Positions 26,650-35,683 are shown, counted from the first letter of the stretch. The stretch: DNA of 55,245 nt from Rhodobacterales bacterium RIFCSPHIGHO2_02_FULL_62_130 (GCA_001828855.1 MHZT01000008.1:1-55245), one strand, 5' to 3'. Notes: generated from the letters alone by a model not told the origin. Numbers and translations: made by a program.

Positions 26650-28149
26650 ATGCAGACGAACTTAGAGCACGAGCACATGCACCCCGTGCAGCGCGGCAAT
26701 TTGGTCGATTTTCCATTTCGTGACACGGTCGACATTGAAGCACTGCAGTTTCGAGATAGCCCCTATTGGCATTGGTTACTGACGTGCCGGCATCTTGGGA
26801 TTCATCGCCCCAATGACCGAAGCTGTAATTGGACTGCGCGGATTATGACCAAGGATAGGCGTTATCTTCAGAAGTGCCTTGGACCCGCGCTTGATCTTGG
26901 GCGTGGCTGCATCGGTAGCGAGGAGGCAATGAGGCGGGCATTTGAGTGGTTCGACACGGGTGAAGTTCAGGGTGTTGCCCATACCGCGAGACCGATTGGG
27001 CGAATGACCAGTGTGAACTTCTGCCCTCTTGGCAAAGTGTATTCTGTTGGTCACGCACTGCGAGACTATACGGAATGGACCAGAATTGCCCGATCAAAAG
27101 GCGGCCACTACAACATTTTGGCGCTTATCAACTACCACCTCGTGGATAGCCTTATCAATATCCCTTTGGAGGAATTTTGTGCGCTAAACCTCAAAGCTCT
27201 GGCAATTAAGGTAATCGAGACGCCCCCAAAGTTCGGGTTTGCACGCCAGATGCCAATGGTCTCAATCGATAACTTAAGCCCGGATGACCTCCGAAAGCGC
27301 AAGCGGACATTTAACTCACTGGTTACGATTCTGCGTATGGCGTTTCAGCACGCATGGGACAATGCGCACATAGCATCGGAACGCCCGTGGCGCTGCCTAA
27401 AGCGGATATCGGTGAACCACTGCCCACGAACCATTTTCCTTACCCGGACGGAATGTGGCCGGCTATTGGACAAATGCACGCCCGCACTGCGCAGGTTGAC
27501 ATTGGCTGCCCTCTATTCCGGCTGCCGGATTGGAGAGCTCTCTAGTCTTAGGGTCGAAGACGTAGGATATCAAATCTTCGGCATTCGTATCGCAGCTTTC
27601 AAGCGCAGCCCCGCAAGGTTCGTGTTTCTGCCTGATGAGGGCATGGCATTTTTTCTGAGCTGTTGCGATGGTAAGTCGGGCCGCGACTTCGTCTTTCTAT
27701 CTGACAAGCGTAAGGTCTGGCGCAAGCAGCACACAGGTTTGTTTCGACGCGCCGTGGCCAAAGCAAAGCTTCCAAAAGAGTTTGTATTTCACGGCCTTCG
27801 GCACACATATGCCAGTGATCTGGTCAGGCAAGGTGTCCCACTTGAGGTGATCGCCCGCCAGCTTGGCCATGCGGACATCAAGACTGTCAGTTCGACCTAC
27901 GGCCATTTGGCTGAGCAGTTTCGCGAAGAACAAATTCGTACGCGGTTTTCTCCGTTATCAGAAGAACAGGTAGCAGAGTCTGGCCACCGCAAGGCACAGC
28001 TTGATACCCTGTGGCAATCGGTCCAAGGTGACAACTGGAGGACATATGCGGCCAATCAACCTACTAGCCAAGGCATGCGCCAAAGCCGTATCCGGACAAG
28101 TAAGGAAGTTATCGAGGCTTTCCGAGATTGTCAGCAAACACGGTATTGA
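26650..28149 (+). CDS. Large tyrosine recombinase / phage-type integrase
   Basis: A 499-aa recombinase with a GGAGG ribosome-binding site. The C-terminal catalytic domain (about 262-425) carries R293 (SGCRIGELSSL), K318 (AAFKRSPA), H381 and R384 (HGLRHTYASD), H407 (QLGHADIKT) and the nucleophile Y417 (STYGHL). The first ~200 residues, with arm- and core-binding function, do not match the usual SAM-like domain closely, and an ~80-residue tail follows the active site. Composition is AT-richer than neighbours. It may be the integrase of the island, or a stand-alone recombinase; the C-terminal extension is unusual. Confidence 0.85.
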   Translation: MQTNLEHEHMHPVQRGNLVDFPFRDTVDIEALQFRDSPYWHWLLTCRHLGIHRPNDRSCNWTARIMTKDRRYLQKCLGPALDLGRGCIGSEEAMRRAFEWFDTGEVQGVAHTARPIGRMTSVNFCPLGKVYSVGHALRDYTEWTRIARSKGGHYNILALINYHLVDSLINIPLEEFCALNLKALAIKVIETPPKFGFARQMPMVSIDNLSPDDLRKRKRTFNSLVTILRMAFQHAWDNAHIASERPWRCLKRISVNHCPRTIFLTRTECGRLLDKCTPALRRLTLAALYSGCRIGELSSLRVEDVGYQIFGIRIAAFKRSPARFVFLPDEGMAFFLSCCDGKSGRDFVFLSDKRKVWRKQHTGLFRRAVAKAKLPKEFVFHGLRHTYASDLVRQGVPLEVIARQLGHADIKTVSSTYGHLAEQFREEQIRTRFSPLSEEQVAESGHRKAQLDTLWQSVQGDNWRTYAANQPTSQGMRQSRIRTSKEVIEAFRDCQQTRY

Positions 28150-28162
28150 TTTCGTGCGTTTT

Positions 28163-28590
28163 GTGCGCTGTTCCAGTGGATGGGCCGTCCACCGCAGGAC
28201 CTTGAGGAGCCAGACTGGGCCAAGGTTGCCACGGAGCTGAAGCGCAAGGGCGTCACCCTGGTGCTTCTGTGCAAGGAATACCGGGCGACCCACCCCGACG
28301 GCTACGGCTATACTTGGTTTCGCGAGCAGTTTCGGGCCTTTGAGAACAGCACCAGTCCGAGCTTTCGCAACCGACACGAGGCGGGGGCGGTCATGTAGAC
28401 CGATTATGCGGGCCACACGATTCCGATCGCCGATCCAGCCAGCGGCGCCGTGCATCAGGCACAGATCTTCGTCGTCGTTCTTGGGGCCTCCAGCCAGCTG
28501 CCCGTCTCGGGCTGGCATCAGATGATCGGCGAATCCCCTATCGCCGATGCTATCCTCGACCGCATCATCCACAACGCCCAGGGTGAGTGA
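28163..28590 (+). pseudogene. IS21 remnant: internal istA fused to 3' istB
   Basis: The frame begins in IstA (EEPDWAKVATELKRKGVTLV, EYRATHPDGYGYTWF), has an in-frame TAG at 28396, and continues [20 protein letters not shown] and FVVVLGASS. It then jumps straight into the end of IstB ([20 protein letters not shown] then [11 protein letters not shown]-stop). The junction lies at about 28487-28497. Most of istA's 3' half and nearly all of istB are deleted in frame. Confidence 0.8.
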
Positions 28591-28914
28591 ACGACGAGGA
28601 GTAGGCGACACGTACTTCGCAGTTCAAGGCGGGAAGATTCAGTCCCGGGGCTCGAACGCTTGCAACTCTCTGAACCGATGTGAAACCAGCCTTCCGAACA
28701 GCATACCGGCCCGTGGCACCATGAAGGCCACGCTCAGAGGCCCGACACACGTCCGATCGAAGACCCCGCCGGCAAATCGAAGATTATGCTTGCCAAACAG
28801 GGGGCATCCACACACGAGCCTAGAGCATATCAAGCTGGAACCATCCAGAAAAAATCTGCTTGCAAATGCTCGATTTCGAGCGATATGGACGGCTATAACC
28901 ATTTGGGGATCAAA

Positions 28915-29433
28915 ATGGCATTTGACGGTAGCGAGTCGAGTTGGTTTCTGGCGCAACTGAAACCCAACTGCGCCAATATTGCAGACAAGAACCTCAAGCG
29001 ACAAGGGTTCAAGACCTTTCTGCCGCAACAAGAGGATACACGCCAGCGCGACGGCAAATTCATCACAGCACTTCGCCCCTTGTTCCCGGGCTACATCTTC
29101 GTGGCCTTCGACGCAGCCCGCGGTCTTTGGCGTACGGTCAACTCAACTTATGGTGTCACACGGCTGGTGGGCTTCGGCACGGAGCCATCGCCTGTGCCGC
29201 TGGACCTGATAGGTCAACTGAGGCTGCGCTGTGACGAAAGCGGCAAATTGTTGCCGCCAAAGCTTCTGAAACCCGGCGATCAGGTGACGTTGACCAAAGG
29301 ACCCTTTGCCACTTTTGTGGCAGAGGTGGAGAAGATCGCGCCGGATCGGCGCGTCTGGGTCTTGATGGACATTCTGGGTGGCCGGACCCGGGTTGCGGTT
29401 GCGCAGGACCTACTGCGGGCAACTGGAAACTGA
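28915..29433 (+). CDS. NusG/RfaH-like transcription antitermination factor
   Basis: A 172-aa NusG paralog. The NGN domain is clear: WFLAQLKPNCANIADKNLKR, GFKTFLPQQED and LRPLFPGYIFVAFDA (about 10-100), with VNSTYGVTRLVGFG. The C-terminal KOW-like domain is LKPGDQVTLTKGPFATFVAEVE (about 120-165). ATG 28915 was chosen because NGN homology starts there; upstream in-frame sequence is not conserved. As the first gene of a ~22-kb polysaccharide cluster it most likely recruits to elongating RNA polymerase and prevents premature termination in the long downstream operon, as RfaH, LoaP or UpxY do. Confidence 0.88.
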   Translation: MAFDGSESSWFLAQLKPNCANIADKNLKRQGFKTFLPQQEDTRQRDGKFITALRPLFPGYIFVAFDAARGLWRTVNSTYGVTRLVGFGTEPSPVPLDLIGQLRLRCDESGKLLPPKLLKPGDQVTLTKGPFATFVAEVEKIAPDRRVWVLMDILGGRTRVAVAQDLLRATGN

Positions 29434-29717
29434 GCGCAGCAAGCGTCTTTCTGAGCGACATATTCGACGCCAGATCTGGTGTTCACTTGGCCAGACCAGA
29501 GCCTGGGACTGCTGTAAGCGGGACACACCTGCTTGCGGCGTCTGTTTTGCAGCAGCTTCACCTTGTCCTTGAAATTTTTGGCTTTTGACTTGCACCCGTC
29601 TGCATCATTTGTTAGCGCTCGAAGCTGAACGATGTCGAAATTATCTTCACCGCCGTTTCCATGACGCAAGGCGCCCCAAGGGCAGCTCTTGTGCGGTAGC
29701 TTGAAAGAACCCCCGAT
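29434..29717 (+). other. Intergenic region between the two EPS regulators
   Basis: No gene is visible. It probably contains the promoter of the MarR-type gene and any 3' end of the RfaH-like transcript. I see no obvious intrinsic terminator. Confidence 0.3.
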
Positions 29718-30086
29718 ATGACCAGCAGGCGCAATAAGCTTCAGGAAGACACCCATTTCCGCGTTCTTCGCCTCCTGCAGGCAAACCCCGAAATGACTCA
29801 GCGTGCGCTTGCAAAGGCCGTTGGTGTCAGTGCGGGCGGCATTCACTATGTGCTGAGCGCGCTGATCGAAAAGGGCTTGGTGAAGCTGGGGAACTTCACC
29901 GCAGCCGAGGACAAGCGGCGCTATGCCTATGTCCTGACACGGCAGGGCCTGTCAGAGAAGGCGGTGATGACGCGGAACTTTCTCACGCGAAAAACGGCGG
30001 AATACGAGGCGTTGCGTGCGGAGATCGAGGCGCTTTCGGCAGAGATTGCGGACGATGCCTCCTGCTCATCCGCCAAGGTTCTGTAG
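29718..30086 (+). CDS. MarR-family EPS-associated transcriptional regulator
   Basis: A 122-aa protein that matches the MarR EPS-associated regulators found beside alphaproteobacterial polysaccharide clusters. The winged HTH covers about 12-85: THFRVLRLLQANPEMTQRAL, KAVGVSAGGIHYVLSALIEK and GLVKLGNFTAAEDKRRYAYV. A C-terminal coiled coil (TRKTAEYEALRAEIEALSAE) probably dimerises it. It lies between the RfaH-like gene and the legionaminate operon. The expected role is repression or activation of the downstream EPS genes; the ~500-bp region after it is the likely target. Confidence 0.85.
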   Translation: MTSRRNKLQEDTHFRVLRLLQANPEMTQRALAKAVGVSAGGIHYVLSALIEKGLVKLGNFTAAEDKRRYAYVLTRQGLSEKAVMTRNFLTRKTAEYEALRAEIEALSAEIADDASCSSAKVL

Positions 30087-30584
30087 TAAGTGTTATCGGG
30101 CGTTTGACGAAATTTCCGCGTTTTTCGGAGATGGTCGTTTGGTCTCGTCCTACATCCGAGCTCTGCAATGCACAGAGAAAGCGAAATAAATTGGATCGAG
30201 AATGGCTGTGGCTTTGCAGCACCAGAGCGAAGCAGTTCCACAGCCGTCACAGCATGTAATAGTGCAAATCCAAAATCCTCGACGTTCTTCAGTGAGTTTC
30301 TCGTTTTGAGACCGCTTTTTAGCGCAAGATACCATCGGAACCCAAAATAAGATTGATTGCATTGAGAAGAAAGTCTGACAACGTTGAACTTGCTAGGCAT
30401 CCGTCTGCTTCTGTTTGCTAATATCGCACTTGCACGTACCCTAAGTGTGAACGATTTTGGCGTGCTTGGGTTTAGGTGGTGCTTTATTTATTGTGAAAGC
30501 AAACTGTCCAACACGTAGCGATACGAGAGTGGTCAATGGATTTTGCATAGATTTTGTTTTTCCAAACATGGAGCACTTGAAAAA
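30087..30584 (+). promoter_or_regulatory. Long leader region of the EPS operon
   Basis: Nearly 500 bp separate the MarR-type regulator from the first biosynthetic gene and hold no gene. The sequence is AT-richer than the following operon. A long stem-loop lies at 30204-30245, and the 3' part (30420-30560) contains AT-rich stretches that could be promoter. A leader of this kind is where an RfaH-like factor would load and where the MarR-type protein would bind. No E. coli ops element (GGCGGTAG) is seen. Confidence 0.45.
30204..30245 (+). repeat. Stem-loop in the EPS leader
   Basis: GGCTGTGG (30204-30211) pairs with CCACAGCC (30238-30245). Just inside, GCTTTGC pairs with GCGAAGC through one G-U type mismatch, leaving a small bulge (AGTT) and a 9-base loop (AGCACCAGA). 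No U-run follows, so it is not a standard intrinsic terminator. It could be a protein-binding or pausing hairpin. Confidence 0.5.
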
Positions 30585-31589
30585 ATGAGCAATATAAGAG
30601 TTCTCGTGACGGGCGCCGATGGTTTCATAGGGTCCCATCTGACCGAAATGCTGGTTCGCGACGGCTATGAAACCCGTGCATTCGTCATGTACAACTCGCT
30701 CAACAGCTGGGGCTGGCTCGACCGCGCCCCCAAGGACTTGGCCGGGCAGTTCGAGGTAGTTGCCGGCGATATCCGTGACCCGCATGGCATCGCCGAGGCG
30801 ATGGAGGGCGTCGACATCGTTCTACATCTCGCTGCATTGATCGCGATCCCTTTCAGCTACTGTTCTCCCGATGCATATGTTCAAACCAATATGACTGGTA
30901 CGCTCAACGTACTGCAGGCCGCCCGTCGCTTGGGCACTTCGCGGGTTGTCTCCACCTCCACCTCAGAAGTTTATGGCACGGCACAATTCGTTCCGATCTC
31001 CGAGGAGCACCCGCTAAACGCGCAATCGCCATACGCGGCCACCAAGGTCGGGGCAGACCAGATGGCGCTGTCGTTCCAGCGTTCCTTCGAGACCCCGATC
31101 GCAGTGCTGCGACCGTTTAACACCTACGGCCCCCGGCAATCCGCCCGCGCAGTGATTCCGACAATTATCAGCCAGATCGCTGCCGGGTCCCGAAAAATCA
31201 AGCTGGGCTCGCTGACGCCCACGCGCGATTTCACCTTCGTGCGCGATACCGCGCGCGGTTTCATTCAGGCGATGCGATGCGACGCCGCCGTGGGTCGGGT
31301 GACCAACATCGGTTCAGGCTTCGAGATTTCCATCGCCGACACGGTCACCGTCATCGCCGAAGCAATGGGCGTCGAGGTCGAGGTGGTGCCCGACGAGAGC
31401 CGGATGCGCCCCGAAGCGAGCGAGGTCGAACGGCTGTTTGCCAGCACCGAGGTTGCGCGCGAGCTGTTCGGCTGGAAGCCGGATTTCGGTAGCCGCGACG
31501 GGTTCCTGCGCGGGTTGGCCGAGACCGCCGAATGGTTTCAGGACCCGGCGAACCTCGCCGCCTACAAGACCGACTGCTACAACATCTGA
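30585..31589 (+). CDS. legB: NAD-dependent 4,6-dehydratase LegB
   Basis: A 334-aa extended SDR enzyme. The Rossmann motif is VLVTGADGFIGSHL (about 6-19). The catalytic region is STSTSEVYGTAQF and the YxxxK motif is SPYAATKVGAD. LegB removes water from GDP-GlcNAc to give the 4-keto-6-deoxy sugar, the first committed step of the GDP-linked legionaminic acid route. ATG 30585 is chosen for its fit to the SDR start and the GGAG 10 bases upstream; a nearby in-frame upstream start adds nothing conserved. It opens a seven-gene set with overlapping or near-overlapping ends, in the same order logic as other leg clusters. Confidence 0.88.
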   Translation: MSNIRVLVTGADGFIGSHLTEMLVRDGYETRAFVMYNSLNSWGWLDRAPKDLAGQFEVVAGDIRDPHGIAEAMEGVDIVLHLAALIAIPFSYCSPDAYVQTNMTGTLNVLQAARRLGTSRVVSTSTSEVYGTAQFVPISEEHPLNAQSPYAATKVGADQMALSFQRSFETPIAVLRPFNTYGPRQSARAVIPTIISQIAAGSRKIKLGSLTPTRDFTFVRDTARGFIQAMRCDAAVGRVTNIGSGFEISIADTVTVIAEAMGVEVEVVPDESRMRPEASEVERLFASTEVARELFGWKPDFGSRDGFLRGLAETAEWFQDPANLAAYKTDCYNI

Positions 31590-31600
31590 GGACTGGCATC

Positions 31601-32794
31601 ATGGCTGGGGCCGCTTCCCATACTTCTATCTTGGCAGGCGTTCTCGACCGGCTCGCGCATGTGCTCGGGCCGAGCAACGGGTTCATCCCGCTACATGTCC
31701 CCGAGTTCAACGGCGCCGAGAAAGAACTAGTTACCAAATGTATCGACACCGGCTGGGTGTCATCAGTCGGTAGTTTCGTCGACCAGTTCGAGCGCGACGT
31801 GGCGGCAGCCTGCGGAACCGCGCACGGCGTCGCTGTGGTCAACGGCACGGCCGCGCTGGAAGTGGCGATGCAAGTGGCCGGCGTTCGCCCAGGCGACGAG
31901 GTGCTGATGCCCGCGCTCACCTTTGTTGCCACCGCCAATGCTGCCCATCACCTTGGTGCCGTGCCGCATTTCGTCGACAGCGCCGCCGAAACGCTGGGCA
32001 TCGACCCGGTCGCGCTTGCCAAACACCTGCGGCGGATCGGCCAGCCGAGCCCGGATGGGCTTGTTAACCGCGAAACCGGCCGGAGGATTTCCTGCGTCGT
32101 GCCGATGCACGTTTTCGGCCACCCGGTCGAACTCGACGAGCTCGCCGCCGTGGCCGACGAATTCGGCCTGGTCTTCGTCGAAGACGCTGCCGAGTCCCTC
32201 GGCAGCCGCTACAAGGGCCGCGCTTGCGGCAGCTTCGGGCGTGTCGGCGCGGTCAGCTTCAACGGCAACAAGATCGTCACCACCGGCGGCGGCGGAGCGA
32301 TCGTGACCGACGACGAGGCTCTGGCGCGCCGCGCCAAGCACCTGTCGAGCACCGCCAAGATGCCGCACCGCTGGGCTTTCGATCATGACGAACCGGGCTA
32401 CAACTACCGCTTGCCCAACCTCAACGCCGCGCTCGGTGTGGCACAGATGGCGCAACTTGGCGAGCGGCTTGAGCAGAAGCGCCGGCTGGCTCGGCGCTAT
32501 ATCGACGGATTTTGCGGTTTCAGTGGCGGGACGATCTTCGCCGAGCCCGCTGGTGCTCAGAGCAATTACTGGCTGAATGCGCTGGTGCTCGCGCCGCGGA
32601 TCACGGTGGCGGCGCGCGACGCATTGCTCGACGGGCTCAATGCTGCGGGCTACATGGCTCGCCCGGTCTGGAAGCTGATGCACCGCCTGCCGTTCCACGC
32701 CACCTTCCCCCGCGCACCGCTGCCGGTGGCCGAAGACTTGGAGCGGCGTATCATCAATCTGCCCTCCTCAGCGATGTTGGCGGACCGGGCATGA
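31601..32794 (+). CDS. legC: LegC-family PLP-dependent aminotransferase
   Basis: A 397-aa DegT/DnrJ/EryC1-type aminotransferase. The LegC-type N-terminus is FIPLHVPEFNGAEKELVTKC and DTGWVSSVGSFVDQFE. The cofactor region includes NGTAALEVAM, VEDAAESLGSRYKGRACGSF, and the Schiff-base Lys in SFNGNKIVTTGGGGAI. It aminates the 4-keto sugar made by LegB. ATG 31601 starts 11 bp after legB. It overlaps the next gene by ATGA (32791-32794), so translation is coupled. Confidence 0.9.
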   Translation: MAGAASHTSILAGVLDRLAHVLGPSNGFIPLHVPEFNGAEKELVTKCIDTGWVSSVGSFVDQFERDVAAACGTAHGVAVVNGTAALEVAMQVAGVRPGDEVLMPALTFVATANAAHHLGAVPHFVDSAAETLGIDPVALAKHLRRIGQPSPDGLVNRETGRRISCVVPMHVFGHPVELDELAAVADEFGLVFVEDAAESLGSRYKGRACGSFGRVGAVSFNGNKIVTTGGGGAIVTDDEALARRAKHLSSTAKMPHRWAFDHDEPGYNYRLPNLNAALGVAQMAQLGERLEQKRRLARRYIDGFCGFSGGTIFAEPAGAQSNYWLNALVLAPRITVAARDALLDGLNAAGYMARPVWKLMHRLPFHATFPRAPLPVAEDLERRIINLPSSAMLADRA

Positions 32795-33933
32795 AGGTGC
32801 TTGCTTTAACTGGCACGCGGGCGGACTGGGGACTGCTGGTCCCAGTCCTTAACCTGCTGCGCGATGACGACCGCTTCGACCTTCAGATCGCCGCCACCGG
32901 TCAGCACTTGATGGCGGGCAGCTGCTCGCTTAAGGCGATCGCCGCTGACGGGCACCGGGTCGATCACCTGGTCGAAATGGGGCTCGGCTGCGACGACAGC
33001 ACCGTAGCGCTTGCGCGAGGGATGGGCGCCGCGACAGCGGGGCTCGGCGCGGTGCTCGCATTCAGCCGACCCGACCTCCTGATGGTGCTGGGCGATCGTT
33101 ACGAGATCCTCGCCGCAGCGCTGGCCGCTGTGGTCGCCCGGGTACCAATCGCGCATATTTTCGGGGGCGATGTAACTGAAGGGGCAATTGACGATTCCAT
33201 CCGCCACGCCCTCACCAAGCTAGGCGCCCTGCATTTCCCCTCGAACGCCGAAAGCGCGGCGCGGATCATGCAAATGGGCGAAGACCCGCTTCGGGTGCAC
33301 TGCGTTGGCTCCACCGGGATCGACCGGATCCTCGCGCTTGAGCCGATGGAGCGCGACCGGTTCTTCACCTCCGTCGGCATCGCGCCCCGGACGAAGAACT
33401 TCCTCATCACATTCCACCCGGCAACTCTCTCCGACGATTCGACCGCCCAAGCACAGGCGATGCTCGACGCGCTCGACGCTTTCCCCGAGGTTGGGCTGAT
33501 CTTCACCGGCTCAAACGCCGACCCGGGCGCACGCGAGATCGACGCGCTGATCGAGGCCTATGTTGCCGGGCGCGACGGCGCTGTGTTCCACACCTCGCTG
33601 GGCTCGCGGCGCTACTTCTCAGCGCTGACACATTGCGACCTCGTGATCGGCAATTCGTCGAGCGGCGTGATGGAGGCCCCGAGCTTCCGCCTGCCGACGG
33701 TGAACATCGGTGACCGCCAGGCGCGCCGGCCGCGCGCCGCCTCGGTGATCGACTGCGACCCGATTCCTTCAGCCATCTACAACGCGATCCGCGCGGGGCT
33801 TGCACGCGATCGCACGAACGTCGAAAACCCATACGGCGACGGCCATGCAGCCGAGCGGATCGTCGCAGTGCTTGCCGCCGTCAACGCGTGCCAGACCTTG
33901 GTGAGGAAATCATTCGTGGACTTGCCGAGATGA
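32791..33933 (+). CDS. legG: NDP-sugar hydrolysing 2-epimerase (NeuC/LegG)
   Basis: A 380-aa member of the UDP-GlcNAc 2-epimerase family. It starts MKVLALTGTRADWGLLVPVL, with the GTRAD nucleotide-binding motif. Other landmarks are LLMVLGDRYEILAAA, IAHIFGGDVTEGAIDDSIRH and VIGNSSSGVMEAPSF. In the legionaminate route it releases the 2-epimerised 2,4-diacetamido sugar from its nucleotide. It overlaps both neighbours with ATGA junctions (start with legC, stop with neuB-like gene at 33930-33933). Confidence 0.88.
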   Translation: MKVLALTGTRADWGLLVPVLNLLRDDDRFDLQIAATGQHLMAGSCSLKAIAADGHRVDHLVEMGLGCDDSTVALARGMGAATAGLGAVLAFSRPDLLMVLGDRYEILAAALAAVVARVPIAHIFGGDVTEGAIDDSIRHALTKLGALHFPSNAESAARIMQMGEDPLRVHCVGSTGIDRILALEPMERDRFFTSVGIAPRTKNFLITFHPATLSDDSTAQAQAMLDALDAFPEVGLIFTGSNADPGAREIDALIEAYVAGRDGAVFHTSLGSRRYFSALTHCDLVIGNSSSGVMEAPSFRLPTVNIGDRQARRPRAASVIDCDPIPSAIYNAIRAGLARDRTNVENPYGDGHAAERIVAVLAAVNACQTLVRKSFVDLPR

Positions 33934-35036
33934 CCAACCAGACCCGCACGATCGTCATCGCCGAAGCCGGTGTGAACCATAACGGCGATTTGGAACTTGC
34001 TCTCGAGCTAGTCGACCGGGCAGCCGAGGCTCGAGTCGACTTCGTCAAGTTCCAGACCTTCAAAGCGTCCAAGCTTGCCACGAAAGCGGCGCCGAAGGCG
34101 GCTTACCAGAAAGCCACTACTGACGCTGACGAAAGCCAGCTCGATATGCTGCGCCGGCTTGAGCTCACTCCGACGGACCACCGCGTGCTGATCGAGCGTT
34201 GCACCGAGAAAGGCATCGACTTTCTGTCAACCGCCTTCGATCTCGACAGCCTCGCCTTTCTCGCCGACGATCTCGGGCTGAACACCTTGAAGCTCGGCTC
34301 GGGTGAGCTCACCAATGGGCCGATCCTGCTTGCCGCTGCGCGCAGTGGCATGAGTCTTCTTCTCTCCACTGGAATGGGGTCGCTAGCGGAGGTGGAAGAG
34401 GCGCTCGGAGTGATCGCCTTCGGCCTGATGCATCTAGGCACGCCGACGGGGCGGACAGACTTCGCCGAGGCGCTGCTTCACCCGACGGCCTGGGCGGCGC
34501 TGCGCGAACGTGTAACGCTGCTGCATTGCACCACCGAGTACCCGGCCGCAGTGGAAGACACCAACCTGCGCGCTATCGACACGATGCGCCAGGCCTTCGG
34601 GCTGAGAGTGGGTTATTCCGATCACACAAGGGGCAACGCAATGAGCATCGCCGCCGTGGCGCGTGGTGCTAGCGTGATTGAGAAGCATTTCACGCTCGAC
34701 CGGAAGATGGACGGGCCCGACCACGCCGCCTCCGTCGAACCGGACGAGCTCGCCCAGCTCGTGCGCGACATCCGCGCAGTCGAGGCCGGTCTGGGCAGCG
34801 GGATCAAGCAGCCCGGCCCGGCGGAGATTCGCAACCGGCCGATCGTGCGCAAATGCGTTATCGCCGCGCGCCATATCACGGCCGGCCGTACCATCGTCCC
34901 GGATGACCTCGCGACCAAGCGCGGCGAGGGGGCGATTCCCGCCATAGCGCTGTGGGATTGCGTTGGTCGCCGAGCCCGGCGCGACTTGGCCGCGGAGACC
35001 GCCTTCGACTGGGAGGCGATGACATGGGCCGACTAG
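33930..35036 (+). CDS. legI: Nonulosonate synthase (NeuB/LegI)
   Basis: A 368-aa enzyme with the NeuB TIM-barrel: IVIAEAGVNHNGDLELALEL, VDFVKFQTFKASKL, NTLKLGSGELTNGPIL and VGYSDHTRGNAMSIAAVARG with IEKHFTLDRKMDGPDH. A C-terminal SAF domain follows (VRKCVIAARHITAGRTIVPD), as in type III antifreeze-like NeuB tails. It condenses phosphoenolpyruvate with the six-carbon diacetamido sugar to give the nine-carbon acid. The overall gene set makes legionaminate more likely than Neu5Ac as product. It ends 13 bp into the next gene. Confidence 0.9.
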   Translation: MTNQTRTIVIAEAGVNHNGDLELALELVDRAAEARVDFVKFQTFKASKLATKAAPKAAYQKATTDADESQLDMLRRLELTPTDHRVLIERCTEKGIDFLSTAFDLDSLAFLADDLGLNTLKLGSGELTNGPILLAAARSGMSLLLSTGMGSLAEVEEALGVIAFGLMHLGTPTGRTDFAEALLHPTAWAALRERVTLLHCTTEYPAAVEDTNLRAIDTMRQAFGLRVGYSDHTRGNAMSIAAVARGASVIEKHFTLDRKMDGPDHAASVEPDELAQLVRDIRAVEAGLGSGIKQPGPAEIRNRPIVRKCVIAARHITAGRTIVPDDLATKRGEGAIPAIALWDCVGRRARRDLAAETAFDWEAMTWAD

Positions 35037-35683
35037 TCGGGGTATTCGGCAACGCTGGGTTCGGGCGCGAGGTCATGCCGCTTCTGCGCCGGCAGTTGCG
35101 CGACAGCCATCCCGCCGACGAGCTGGTGTTCGTCGCCCCGACTGTCGAAGCACCGGTCAACGGCGTTGCGGTCGTCACTGAGGCCGATTTCCTCGCTTCG
35201 CCTCGGGTGCGCGCTTTTGCCATAGCCATAGCCGACTCGGCGACCCGCAGACGGCTGCATTCGCTAGCCATCGACAGCGGGGCCGAAGCGCTTGAGGTGC
35301 GTGCTGGTAGCGCCGAGTTGCTGGACGAGGTGATGCTGGGCGCAGGAGCGATCCTGTGCGGGCATAGTTCGATTTCATCGAACACCCGGGTCGGGGTCGG
35401 GTTCCATCTCAATATCTCGTCCTATCTCGCGCATGATTGCCTGGTCGGCGATTTCGTCACTTTCGGCCCCAACGTTGTCTGTGCGGGCAACGTGACCGTC
35501 AAAGACGGCGCCTATATCGGCGGCGGCGCCCTCATTCGCCAAGGCAAGCCCGGGGCGCCAGTGGTCATCGGGGCCGGTGCCACGGTTGGAATGGGCGCGG
35601 TCGTTACCAAGAGCGTGCCCCCGGGCGCTGTCGTGGTCGGCAACCCGGCACGGATCCTGCAGAAAGGGCAACGGCATGAATGA
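35024..35683 (+). CDS. NeuD/PglD-family acetyltransferase (LegH candidate)
   Basis: A 219-aa left-handed beta-helix acyltransferase. The N-terminal PglD-type Rossmann part is LVGVFGNAGFGREVMPLLRR. The hexapeptide repeats run from about 105 (GAGAILCGHSSISSNTRVGV, GDFVTFGPNVVCAGNVTVKD, GAYIGGGALIRQG, VIGAGATVGMGAVVTKSVPP) to the end GNPARILQKG. In this pathway an enzyme of this class N-acetylates the 4-amino sugar made by LegC, so a LegH role is favoured. O-acetylation of the finished sugar, as NeuD does, is the alternative. Confidence 0.8.
   Translation: MGRLVGVFGNAGFGREVMPLLRRQLRDSHPADELVFVAPTVEAPVNGVAVVTEADFLASPRVRAFAIAIADSATRRRLHSLAIDSGAEALEVRAGSAELLDEVMLGAGAILCGHSSISSNTRVGVGFHLNISSYLAHDCLVGDFVTFGPNVVCAGNVTVKDGAYIGGGALIRQGKPGAPVVIGAGATVGMGAVVTKSVPPGAVVVGNPARILQKGQRHE

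Noticed and set aside
31763-32698. Minus-strand open frame of 311 codons opposite legC
   Set aside because: Antisense shadow in GC-rich DNA; legC is fully supported on the other strand.
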